Origin: Silanimonas sp. | GTDB taxonomy: Bacteria; Pseudomonadota; Gammaproteobacteria; Xanthomonadales; Xanthomonadaceae | DNA length: 64,000 bases | Direction: 5' to 3' | Assembly: GCF_027531545.1 (NCBI RefSeq) | Contig: NZ_JAPZSC010000001.1 | Coordinates: 124,001-188,000, forward strand | Shown here: positions 41,301-49,468 of the stretch, one piece after another | How positions within the stretch are numbered: the first letter of the stretch is position 1 | Layout of the letters: every line of letters begins with the position of its first letter | The notes under the pieces: generated by a model | Seen by the model: the letters and a program-made list of their open reading frames with translations, nothing else | Databases searched by the model: none | What the model was told of the DNA's origin: nothing | Made by a program: the position numbers and the translations under genes

Positions 41301-42484
41301 GTGATTTCCAGGTTCGTCGCCGTGACATCGCCGGGAGGGCCGAGGAGCAGCGCCGGCTCGCGATTTCCTGGCGAGCCCACGAGCACGGCATTGCCGGACG
41401 CGGAGAGCCCGCGCGCGAAACTGCGCCGTTCGGGCGTTCCGATCGGGGGCGCGGCTTCGATGCTGCCTCCAACCTGCCAAGTTCCCGCGTTCGGCGAATA
41501 GAACTTCAGTGCCGAAAGCTCGAGCACGAAGGCACCCCCTGCGGCGAGCGACACCCGACGCAAATCGCCGTCGGCGGCGAACGCGGCGTCAGACGCCACC
41601 ACGGCCCGCTCCACCCATTGCCCCGAAGGGGTGCGCTCGAAGTGACGGACGCCGCGAAGCGTCGGAATCAACAGACGGCCTGCCCGGAAGCTGGCCCCGC
41701 CCCCGTACGCGGACTCGGGAAGCTCATCCCTGAGGATTTCGGCCTCCCACTCCCAGCGCGCGCCACTCCAGCGTAGAGCGTGAAACGCGGTGTAGTCGTC
41801 GTACTTGAGTCCCACGACAGCGCTGTCGCCATCAAGAAGGAGGCTCATCAGTCCGGCAAGCTGATCCCAGGCCTGTGCCGATGGTGCCCGTGCGTTGACA
41901 TCGATGCGCTGCAGAGCCGCCACGCCCGTCACGGCATCGAAGGCGTACAGCGCGCGTTCGTCACGGGCGGCAACGAGCACGTGACGCTCGTTCGCCGCGA
42001 CGCTCGAACCGAAGCCGTCAACAGTGACGGAGGGAGGCGCCGATCCGCGCAACTCTCGCTCGCGAACCCACAAGCCGGACGCCTCGCGAAACACGACAAC
42101 ATCGCCACGCCAGTCGTCCTGACCGTCGAGGTCGCGGGTGGGCTCTGGCGCACCGACGAACAATCGACCACCGGCTAGGGCCAACGCTGTCCCGAAGCGA
42201 CCATCCCACCGATCCTGCGGGCGCAAAGTGGCGGAAAACGCGACAGATCGGCTGCTCGGCTCATGTACGAAAAGGTGAACAGCGTCACCGGCGGGGTCGC
42301 CTACTGCGGCGAACCTGCCGTCAAGAGCCACCGTTGCGCCGTATTCGGGGCTCCCAGCTACCGGAGCCGCAAGGACATGACGCTCGCCAGCCGAAAGCTG
42401 CGCCCAGACAGGCGCCGCGCCCAGCACCGCAGCCATCGAAATCGTCGCGCGAAACGCCGCTCTGCGGATAAAGGTGAAGTCCAT
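38342..42484 (-). CDS. Large exported multidomain protein (FG-GAP-like propeller, Ig-like segments, duplicated C-terminal domain)
   Basis: Signal peptide MDFTFIRRAAFRATISMAAVLGAAPVWAQ; FG-GAP-like YGATVALDGRFAAVGDPAG / FGTALALAGGRLFVGAPEP; Ig/cadherin-like IDVLGNDLFDSRDVELPAGLTI..GSVQVNRNGTLTYVP; two similar C-terminal units. Confidence 0.75.
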   Translation of the reverse strand: MDFTFIRRAAFRATISMAAVLGAAPVWAQLSAGERHVLAAPVAGSPEYGATVALDGRFAAVGDPAGDAVHLFVHEPSSRSVAFSATLRPQDRWDGRFGTALALAGGRLFVGAPEPTRDLDGQDDWRGDVVVFREASGLWVRERELRGSAPPSVTVDGFGSSVAANERHVLVAARDERALYAFDAVTGVAALQRIDVNARAPSAQAWDQLAGLMSLLLDGDSAVVGLKYDDYTAFHALRWSGARWEWEAEILRDELPESAYGGGASFRAGRLLIPTLRGVRHFERTPSGQWVERAVVASDAAFAADGDLRRVSLAAGGAFVLELSALKFYSPNAGTWQVGGSIEAAPPIGTPERRSFARGLSASGNAVLVGSPGNREPALLLGPPGDVTATNLEITGPAFAAGVATIGQSVVVSVRMRSLQSMQDLPVHILEGETLRCTVVLRADGTGSCSARFSNAGRVALEARFDGVAGMAPASARRDVLIQPPLRFPVFGSDVALQVGVPVSGQLSVSAVGATPPFRFTPTTLVSGVSLDAEGRISGTPTGIDSGRSVAIAVSDSSATNHGLDFRWTSAIRVSVGNGVTPRISLSSPTVEAIDVGVPRVLPVVVIGPSDSRFAVQSLTPDICRVDASAELVVEGLRLGLCRLTYEVVGTGYLSASGQWDIAVSLGGRPLLFARPDRTVLARPPSNVVPAGEPTNALIDVLGNDLFDSRDVELPAGLTIVRAPSTGSVQVNRNGTLTYVPRTAFTAIQDSFRYRLCNRAGTACSESDVRIVARPGVPPGTTLQVEGQSGSQIVDFKPFSTVGPIERKVGDLVAPTHLNVTIAPSAGVDSPFDEQGAGTHVEFRTVPANSSSIASSWRVHADAAVVGGASVALYLGLDTNRNGRADENEVACASMGGSALEGCDAYFSRQVGQGAQTYWVLAHNRGASTAGARIEIFESDAVVARSPRVTVIGPATAPSFVRPWPTRIAWNDPTMLVGDRRLVDVSFWREGVYLGDAPVRIERVAGRATPIALRDGVDHPFALSPGERAGRTYFDVPRSASALRIDLTHAEGVSLAVIRAPVQSENDPSEAPPAPVVASIQAAGATKAISLTSSQLPPGRWYLVATNHGATAAIPTLRVTTTGGAERVEPVPGHYFNPERSGHGAFLDYAGGSWVLIWYTYREDGSSVWYMTDIGERSATSWTAPLIEFGWHLGKRVSSIVGWASVNALDGSSFAFGYTLHGRSGYERFERLGGPGCLSSASGAPPFDVSGLWFAPELPGYGWSVQIDRGTRQAIMASYFYDDLGRPLWVWSQTPIDQLGSSIDLTTARLDGPCPWCAYRPTTARADTGSVSVMHDGEKIQRMRLEHSGKVPGMPHLVQWSWRDPSARSVSQLSQPSGCR

Positions 42485-42564
42485 TTCTGCACGTCCAGGG
42501 AACCTGCCAACAGTTTGCAGGGGTGGCGAGACCGCCGCAACAAAGGCCCCCCTTTCGAGCTTGC

Positions 42565-42782
42565 GCTCCAAAGCTGCGTGGTGAAGTCGGGGTTCGACCA
42601 ACCGAAGCCGCTACTGCGGCGCGGGGGGCAGAAAGCATGCGCGAGTGCGCTTCCATGGCCCACGAGCCGGATCAGCCAGCACGGTTCACGGGCTCTACGC
42701 CCCCTACTTCGAGCACGACGCCTGCGGGTTTCGACTGATCGCGTCGACGGACGGAGTGCCGATCCACTTCAAATCGGGCGAG
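42565..42782 (+). pseudogene. Duplicated leader and 5' end of gltB, frameshifted and truncated
   Basis: GCGTGGTGAAGTCGGGG..CTACTGCG..GGGCAGAAAGCATGCGCGAGTGCG..GAGCCGGATCAGC..CACGGTTCACGGGCTC..TTCGAGCACGACGCCTGCGGGTTTCGACTGATCGCGTCG matches 43450-43640; 4-nt deletion breaks the frame. Confidence 0.88.
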
Positions 42783-43335
42783 CCATGACCAGGTCGCGAT
42801 GCAGATCGCGGCCCAACGGAAACACCTGTTCGCCCACTTCGACGAAGCCGCACTTCGCATAGAAGGCGATCGCGCGCCGATTCCGCTCCCACACGCCGAG
42901 CCAGAGCGCCGCCGTGCCATGCCCGCGCGCCGAGTCGATGCAGGCGTCCATCAGCAGGGCGGCCACGCCCTTGCCGTGGAAGCGCGCGTCCACGTACAGA
43001 CGCTGCACCTCACAGGCTGACGCCGCCTCGACACACATTGGCCGCACGTGGATCCGCAGCTGGGCGAACCCCGCGATGGCCTCGCCGTCCATCGCCAGCC
43101 ACGTCTCGAGGGACCGGGCGGCGATCTCCTCGCCCTGATGGCGCTCGCCGAACCTCGTCGCGCAGTGACGATCCATTTCCGCCTCGGTACTCGCTGCCGA
43201 GAAGGCGGCGCGGAACGTCGCTTCAGCGAGGCGCGACAGCGCGAGGGCGTCGTCAGCGATGGCGCGGCGCAAGGTGATCACGGTGGTCGCGTCCTCGCGC
43301 TTCGGTCCGAGACCGAGGCTAGCAGCGCCGGACAT
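42769..43335 (-). CDS. GNAT family N-acetyltransferase
   Basis: ITLRRAIADDALALSRLAEATFRAAFS...VQRLYVDARFHGKGVAALLMDACIDSARGHGTAALWLGVWERNRRAIAFYAKCGFVEVG. Confidence 0.88.
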   Translation of the reverse strand: MSGAASLGLGPKREDATTVITLRRAIADDALALSRLAEATFRAAFSAASTEAEMDRHCATRFGERHQGEEIAARSLETWLAMDGEAIAGFAQLRIHVRPMCVEAASACEVQRLYVDARFHGKGVAALLMDACIDSARGHGTAALWLGVWERNRRAIAFYAKCGFVEVGEQVFPLGRDLHRDLVMARPI

Positions 43336-43517
43336 CCGTTGCACGCGCAACCATCCCGCGCACTCGCGACGTGAATACGAATGCAGGGAAACCGCGCGCA
43401 GCCGCGCCATTGCTAGCGTTCCGCGTGACGGCGAGCGATTGAAGTCCCGGCTCTAAACCCGCGTGGTGAAGTCGGGGGCCAACCATCGACGCCACTACTG
43501 CGAGGGGAGCAGACGGC

Positions 43518-46500
43518 ATGCGTGAGTGCGTGACTTCGACACAGGAGCCGGACCAGCGAACCGACACGGTTCGCGGGCTCCACGACCCGTCCTTCGAACA
43601 TGACGCCTGCGGCTTCGGCCTGATCGCGTCGCTGGACGGGGTGCCGAAACGCCGCCACGTCGACCTCGCGCTCGATGCGCTGAAGCGCATGTCGCATCGC
43701 GGCGCCATCGCCGCCGACGGCGCGTCGGGCGACGGTGCGGGCGTGCTCTTGCAGCGGCCCTCCGCCTGGCTCGCGGCGTGTGCGGCCGACATCGGCGTGG
43801 CCCTGCCGCCGCAGTTCGCCTCCGGGCTCGTGTTCCTGCCGCGCGACGTCAGCCAGGCGCAGGCCTCGCGGCAGAAGATTTCCGATGCCGCACGCGAGAG
43901 CGGCCTGATCGTCGCCGGCTGGCGCCGCGTGCCGCTGAACCTCGACGCCTGCGGGCCGATCGCCGACGCACGCCGTCCGCACATCGAGCAGCTGTTCGTC
44001 GCGCCGGCCGCCACGCTCACCGACGCCGAGTTCCGCCGTGCGCTGTTCGTCGCGCGCCGCCGCGCCGCGCTGGCGCTCGGCAACGATGACGCCGGCTACA
44101 TCGTCACGCTGTCGGCCGACAGCTTCGGCTTCAAGGCCATGGTGATCCCGGAGCGGCTGCCGCAGCTGTTCCCGGACCTGATGCACCCGGCGATGGCCAG
44201 CACCTGCGTCATCGTCCACCAGCGTTTCTCCACCAACACCTCGCCGCGCTGGCCGCTGGCCCAGCCCTTCCGCCACCTCGCGCACAACGGCGAGATCAAC
44301 ACCATCTCGGGCAACCGCGGTTGGGCGCGCGCGCGCCGCGCGCTGTGGAAGGCCGAAGGCCTCGACTTCGCCACGCTGGGCCCGCTGGTCGGCGAGCACG
44401 GCTCGGACTCGCAGAGCCTCGACGACATGCTCGAGGTGATGCTGGCCGGCGGCTTCGACGCGCTGGCCGCGCTGCGCATCCTGATCCCGCCGGCGGCGCA
44501 CACGCTGTCGACGCTGGACCCGGACCTCGCTGCCTTCTACGAGTACTACGCGCTGCACACCGAGCCGTGGGACGGCCCGGCCGCCGTGTCGTTCAACGAC
44601 GGGCGCTACGCCGGCTGCCTGCTCGACCGCAACGGCCTGCGCCCGGCACGCTGGGCGCGCACCGACGATGCGCTCGTGATCGCTTCCGAGGCCGGCGCCT
44701 TCCGCATCGCCGAGGACCAGATCATCGCCAAGGGCCGCCTCGGGCCGGGCGAAATGATCGCCGTGGAACTGGAATCGGGCCGCGTGCTCGACAGCGGCGC
44801 CATCGACCGCATCAACGCCGGCCGCCACCCGTTCAAGCGCTGGCTGAAGGATGGCGTCAGCTACCTCGTTTCCGACCTGATCGACCCGGCGCTCGCCGCC
44901 GAGCCCTTCGACGACCTGGTGCTGGCGCGCTTCCAGCGCCGCTTCGGCCTCACCCGCGAGGAGCGCGACGGCATCCTCAAGGTGCTGGCCGAGACCGAGG
45001 GCGAGGCCGTGGGCTCGATGGGCGACGACACGCCGCTGCCGGCGATGTCGCAGCGCCTGCGTTCGCTATACGACAGCTTCCGCCAGGCCTTCGCGCAGGT
45101 GACGAACCCGCCGATCGACCCGCTGCGCGAGACGGTGGTGATGTCGCTGGTGACGCAGATCGGCGCCGAGAAGAACGTCTTCGAGGCCAAGCCCGAACAC
45201 GCCCGCCAAGTGCAGCTGAACTCGCCGCTGCTGAGCCAGCGCAAGCTGCGCGAGCTGCTGGCCTTGCCCGACTACGCCGAGAAGCACGCGCTGCTGCACC
45301 TGTACTGCCGCGACGGCGAAGGCATGGAAGCGGCGATCCGCCGCGTGCGCGACGAAGCCATCGCGGCCGTGCGCGGCGGCGCGGTGGTACTGCTGCTGTC
45401 CGACCGCTACCCGCCGGACGGCGCCCGCGCCATCCACGCCCTGCTCGCCACCGGCGCCGTGCACCACGGCCTCGTCGACGCCGGCCTGCGCTGCGCCTGC
45501 AACCTGATCATCGAGACCGGCACGGTGCGCGACGCGCACCACGTGGCCTGCCTCGTTGGCGTGGGCGCGACCTTCGTCTACCCCTACCTCGCCTACCAGA
45601 CGCTGCACGCCATGCAGCGCCACGGCCAGCTCACCCTGCCGGGTGACGCCAAGGAGCCGGGCCGACGCTTCCGCCGTGGCGTGAAGAAGGGCCTGCTCAA
45701 GATCCTCTCGAAGATGGGCGTGAGCTGCCTGTCGAGCTACCGCGGCGCGCGCCTGTTCGAGATCGTGGGCCTCGCTCCCGAGGTCGTCGAACTGTGCTTC
45801 CCCGGCACGCCGAGCCGCATCGGCGGCGCCGGTTTCGCCGAGCTCGATGCCGACGCCGCGGAGTTCGCCGAACTGGCCGACGACGACGCGGCACCGCTCG
45901 AGATCGGTGGACTGATGCAGTACCGCCCCGGCGGCGAGTACCACATGGCCAACCCCGACGTGGTCATCGCCCTGCAGCGCGCGGTGATGAGCGAGGCGCC
46001 CGAAGACTGGGACGCCTTCCGCCGCGCGGTGGACGAGCGCCCGCCCTCCGCGCTGCGCGACCTCTTCGCGCTGAAGGCGCTCGGCCCGGCCGTGCCGCTG
46101 GACGAGGTCGAACCGGCGAGCGCGATCCTGTCGCGCTTCGACTCCGCGGGCATGAGCCTCGGCGCGCTATCGCCCGAGGCCCACGAAGCGCTGGCCACGG
46201 CGATGAACCGCCTCGGCTGCCGCAGCAATTCCGGTGAGGGTGGCGAAGACGCCGCGCGCTACGGCACCGAGCGGCGCAGCAAAATCAAGCAGGTGGCCTC
46301 CGGCCGCTTCGGCGTGACGCCGCATTACCTGGTCAATGCCGAAGTGCTGCAGATCAAGGTGGCGCAGGGCGCGAAGCCCGGCGAAGGCGGCCAGCTGCCC
46401 GGCCACAAGGTCGACGCGCTGATCGCGCGGCTGCGCCACGCCAAGCCCGGCATCGGCCTGATCTCGCCGCCGCCGCACCACGACATCTATTCGATCGAAG

Positions 46501-48002
46501 ACCTCGCCCAGCTGATCTACGACCTCAAGCAGATCAACCCCGAGGCGCTGATCTCGGTGAAGCTGGTCGCGCATGCGGGCGTAGGCACGATCGCGGCCGG
46601 CGTGGCGAAGGCGCAGGCGGACTTCATCACCATCTCCGGCCATGACGGCGGCACCGGCGCGAGCCCGATCAGCTCGATCCGCTACGCCGGTTCGCCGTGG
46701 GAGTTGGGCCTGGCGGAAGCGCAGGAGACGCTGCGCCGCAACGGCCTGCGCGAGCGCGTGCGCCTGCAGACCGACGGCGGCTTGAAGACCGGCCTCGACG
46801 TCATCAAGGCCACGCTGATGGGCGCCGACAGCTTCGGTTTCGGCACCGTCCCGATGATGGCGCTGGGCTGCAAGTACCTGCGCATCTGCCACCTCAACAC
46901 CTGCGCCACCGGCGTCGCCACGCAGGAGCCGCGACTGCGCGCGCAGCACTTCAAGGGCCTGCCCGAGCGCGTCATCGCCTACTTCACGTATCTCGTCGAG
47001 GACGTGCGCCGGCACCTCGCCGCGCTCGGCGCCCGCTCGCTGGAGGAACTGATCGGCCGCGCCGACCTGCTGGTCGAACGCGAAGATGTTCCGCATCGCC
47101 AGCAGCTGCTCGACCTCTCGCGCTTGAAGGCGAGTGCCTTGCTGCCGGGCCCGGCCTCGCACCGTGCCGCACCGCCGATTGCCGCACCGCCCAGCCCGCT
47201 CGCACAACAACTTCTGGATGAAGCCTTCCCCGAACTGAAGGCCGGCCGCAGCGTGCGTCGCGAAGTGCGCATCGACACGCAGGACCGCAGCCTCGGCGCC
47301 GGCCTCGCCGGTGCGCTGGCCAAGACCTTCGGCGACGCCGCGCCGCCCGGCACGCTGGAACTGCACTGCCACGGCAGTGCCGGCCAGAGCTTCGGCGCCT
47401 TCAACGCGAAGGGCGTGCACCTGCACCTGCACGGCGAAGCCAACGACGGCGTCGGCAAGGGCATGGCCGGCGGCCGCATCGTGATCGCGCCGCCCGCGGG
47501 GCACCGCTACACCCCACAGCACGCGACCATTCTTGGGAACGCGGCGCTGTATGGCGCCACCGGCGGCGAGCTCTACGCCGTGGGTCGCGGCGGCGAACGT
47601 TTCGGCGTGCGCAATTCCGGCGCCACCACGGTGATCGAGGGCATCGGCGACCACGGCTGCGAGTACATGACCGGCGGCCAGGTGCTGGTGCTGGGCCGCA
47701 CGGGCCTGAATTTCGGCGCCGGCATGACCGGCGGCTTCGCCTACGTGCTCGACATCGACCGCGGCTTCGTCGACCGCTACAACCATGAGCTCGTGGACAT
47801 CCATCGCCTCGAGGCCGAATCGATGGAGAACCACCTGCAGCACCTGCGGAACCTGCTGCGCACGCACGCGAAGCTGGCCGGCAGCGCGCAGGCGCGCGAG
47901 CTGCTCGAGGATTTCCGCGAGGTGATCGGCAAGTTCTGGCTGGTGAAGCCGAAGGCCGCGAGCCTCGATTCGCTGGTCGCCGCATTGAAGAGGGCCGCCT
48001 GA
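43518..48002 (+). CDS. gltB: Glutamate synthase large subunit
   Basis: FEHDACGFGLIASLDG N-terminal Ntn motif; LAHNGEINTISGNRGW; KPGEGGQLPGHKVDALIARLRHAKPGIGLISPPPHHDIYSIEDLAQLIYDLKQ; C-terminal GXGXG domain. Confidence 0.97.
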   Translation: MRECVTSTQEPDQRTDTVRGLHDPSFEHDACGFGLIASLDGVPKRRHVDLALDALKRMSHRGAIAADGASGDGAGVLLQRPSAWLAACAADIGVALPPQFASGLVFLPRDVSQAQASRQKISDAARESGLIVAGWRRVPLNLDACGPIADARRPHIEQLFVAPAATLTDAEFRRALFVARRRAALALGNDDAGYIVTLSADSFGFKAMVIPERLPQLFPDLMHPAMASTCVIVHQRFSTNTSPRWPLAQPFRHLAHNGEINTISGNRGWARARRALWKAEGLDFATLGPLVGEHGSDSQSLDDMLEVMLAGGFDALAALRILIPPAAHTLSTLDPDLAAFYEYYALHTEPWDGPAAVSFNDGRYAGCLLDRNGLRPARWARTDDALVIASEAGAFRIAEDQIIAKGRLGPGEMIAVELESGRVLDSGAIDRINAGRHPFKRWLKDGVSYLVSDLIDPALAAEPFDDLVLARFQRRFGLTREERDGILKVLAETEGEAVGSMGDDTPLPAMSQRLRSLYDSFRQAFAQVTNPPIDPLRETVVMSLVTQIGAEKNVFEAKPEHARQVQLNSPLLSQRKLRELLALPDYAEKHALLHLYCRDGEGMEAAIRRVRDEAIAAVRGGAVVLLLSDRYPPDGARAIHALLATGAVHHGLVDAGLRCACNLIIETGTVRDAHHVACLVGVGATFVYPYLAYQTLHAMQRHGQLTLPGDAKEPGRRFRRGVKKGLLKILSKMGVSCLSSYRGARLFEIVGLAPEVVELCFPGTPSRIGGAGFAELDADAAEFAELADDDAAPLEIGGLMQYRPGGEYHMANPDVVIALQRAVMSEAPEDWDAFRRAVDERPPSALRDLFALKALGPAVPLDEVEPASAILSRFDSAGMSLGALSPEAHEALATAMNRLGCRSNSGEGGEDAARYGTERRSKIKQVASGRFGVTPHYLVNAEVLQIKVAQGAKPGEGGQLPGHKVDALIARLRHAKPGIGLISPPPHHDIYSIEDLAQLIYDLKQINPEALISVKLVAHAGVGTIAAGVAKAQADFITISGHDGGTGASPISSIRYAGSPWELGLAEAQETLRRNGLRERVRLQTDGGLKTGLDVIKATLMGADSFGFGTVPMMALGCKYLRICHLNTCATGVATQEPRLRAQHFKGLPERVIAYFTYLVEDVRRHLAALGARSLEELIGRADLLVEREDVPHRQQLLDLSRLKASALLPGPASHRAAPPIAAPPSPLAQQLLDEAFPELKAGRSVRREVRIDTQDRSLGAGLAGALAKTFGDAAPPGTLELHCHGSAGQSFGAFNAKGVHLHLHGEANDGVGKGMAGGRIVIAPPAGHRYTPQHATILGNAALYGATGGELYAVGRGGERFGVRNSGATTVIEGIGDHGCEYMTGGQVLVLGRTGLNFGAGMTGGFAYVLDIDRGFVDRYNHELVDIHRLEAESMENHLQHLRNLLRTHAKLAGSAQARELLEDFREVIGKFWLVKPKAASLDSLVAALKRAA

Positions 48003-49417
48003 TGCCACGCGCGCAATTCGATTTCCTCGACCTGCCCCGGCAGATGCCGAAGGAACTGGCCGTCGCCACGCGCCTGGGCCTGGACGTCGAGATCTACGGC
48101 AAGTTCGAACCCGCCGAAGCCAAAGCCCAGGCCGGGCGCTGCCTCGACTGCGGCAACCCCTACTGCAGCAACGGCTGCCCGGTCGGCAACGCGATCCCGC
48201 AATGGCTGGAGCTGGTGCGTCAGGGCCGCCTGTTCGAAGCCGCCACGCTCGCGCACGAGACCAACCCACTGCCCGAGATCTGCGGGCGCGTCTGCCCGCA
48301 GGACCGCCTCTGCGAGGGCGCCTGCACGCTGGAGACCGGCTTCGACGCCGTCACCATCGGCAGCATCGAGAAGTACCTCGTCGACGAGGCTTTCAAGCAG
48401 GGCTGGCGCCCCGACCTGTCGCGGGTGAAGCCGCGCAAGGAACGCGTCGCCGTCGTCGGTGCCGGCCCGGCCGGCCTCGCCTGCGCCGACCGCCTCGTGC
48501 GTGCGGGCGTGTCGGTGACGGTGTTCGACCGCCACGACGAGATCGGCGGCCTGCTCACCTTCGGCATCCCGCCCTTCAAGCTTGAGAAGTCGGTGATCGC
48601 TACGCGCCGGCAGGTGCTCGAAGGCATGGGCGTGCGTTTCCAGCTTGGCCTCGACGTGGGCCGCGACATCGAGTTCGGCAAGCTCATCGCCGGGCACGAC
48701 GCGGTGTTCGTCGGCACCGGCGCCACCACGCCGGTCGACGCGCGCCTCCCGGGGCAATCGCTGCCCGGCGTGCTGCCGGCCCTGCCCTTCCTGATCGCCA
48801 ACGCCCGCCGCGTGCTCGGCCGCACGCTCGACGCCGACGATGCCGCGATGCTCGACCTCAAGGGCAAGCGCGTGCGCGTGCTCGGCGGCGGTGACACCGC
48901 CATGGACTGCGTGCGCACCGCGCGTCGCCTGGGGGCTGCCGAAGTCAGCTGCGTGTACCGCCGCGACGCCGAATCCATGCCGGGCTCGCGCCGCGAGGTG
49001 AAGAACGCCCGCGACGAGGGCGTCGAGTTCTTGTTCCATCGCGCGCCGCTGGCCATCGAGGGCGAGGGCCGCGTGCAGGCCCTGCGCGTGGCCCGCACCG
49101 AGGCCGCCGGACGTGGGGCCTTCTCGATCGTCGAGGGCGAATCGGAAACGCTCGCCGCGGACGTGGTGATCCTTGCCTTCGGCTACCGCGCCAGCCCGCC
49201 CGCGTGGCTGGCCGAGCACGGCGTGCGCCTCGCCGACAGCGGCCTGATCGTCGGAGGCGGCGCTTCCCCTTACCAGACCTCGGTGCCCAAGCTCTGGGCC
49301 GGCGGCGACGCGCTGCGCGGCGCCGACCTCGTCGTCACGGCGGTGCGCGACGGCCGCGACGCGGCGGCGGCCATGCTGCGGCAGTTCAAGGGCATCGCCA
49401 TCCGCACGGCGGCATGA
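48002..49417 (+). CDS. gltD: Glutamate synthase small subunit
   Basis: CLDCGNPYCSNGCPVGNAIPQWLELVRQGRLFEAA; CGRVCPQDRLCEGAC; VVGAGPAGLACADRLVRAG; overlaps gltB stop. Confidence 0.97.
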   Translation: MPRAQFDFLDLPRQMPKELAVATRLGLDVEIYGKFEPAEAKAQAGRCLDCGNPYCSNGCPVGNAIPQWLELVRQGRLFEAATLAHETNPLPEICGRVCPQDRLCEGACTLETGFDAVTIGSIEKYLVDEAFKQGWRPDLSRVKPRKERVAVVGAGPAGLACADRLVRAGVSVTVFDRHDEIGGLLTFGIPPFKLEKSVIATRRQVLEGMGVRFQLGLDVGRDIEFGKLIAGHDAVFVGTGATTPVDARLPGQSLPGVLPALPFLIANARRVLGRTLDADDAAMLDLKGKRVRVLGGGDTAMDCVRTARRLGAAEVSCVYRRDAESMPGSRREVKNARDEGVEFLFHRAPLAIEGEGRVQALRVARTEAAGRGAFSIVEGESETLAADVVILAFGYRASPPAWLAEHGVRLADSGLIVGGGASPYQTSVPKLWAGGDALRGADLVVTAVRDGRDAAAAMLRQFKGIAIRTAA

Positions 49418-49422
49418 CGGAG

Positions 49423-49443
49423 GGGCGGCGTACAATGCCGCCC
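49423..49443 (+). terminator. Hairpin after gltD; loop contains TACAAT
   Basis: GGGCGGC-GTACAAT-GCCGCCC followed by TT; loop carries a -10-like TACAAT upstream of the 49469 gene. Confidence 0.45.
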
Positions 49444-49468
49444 TTCCCGTTTCGACCTCCCGCCCGCC

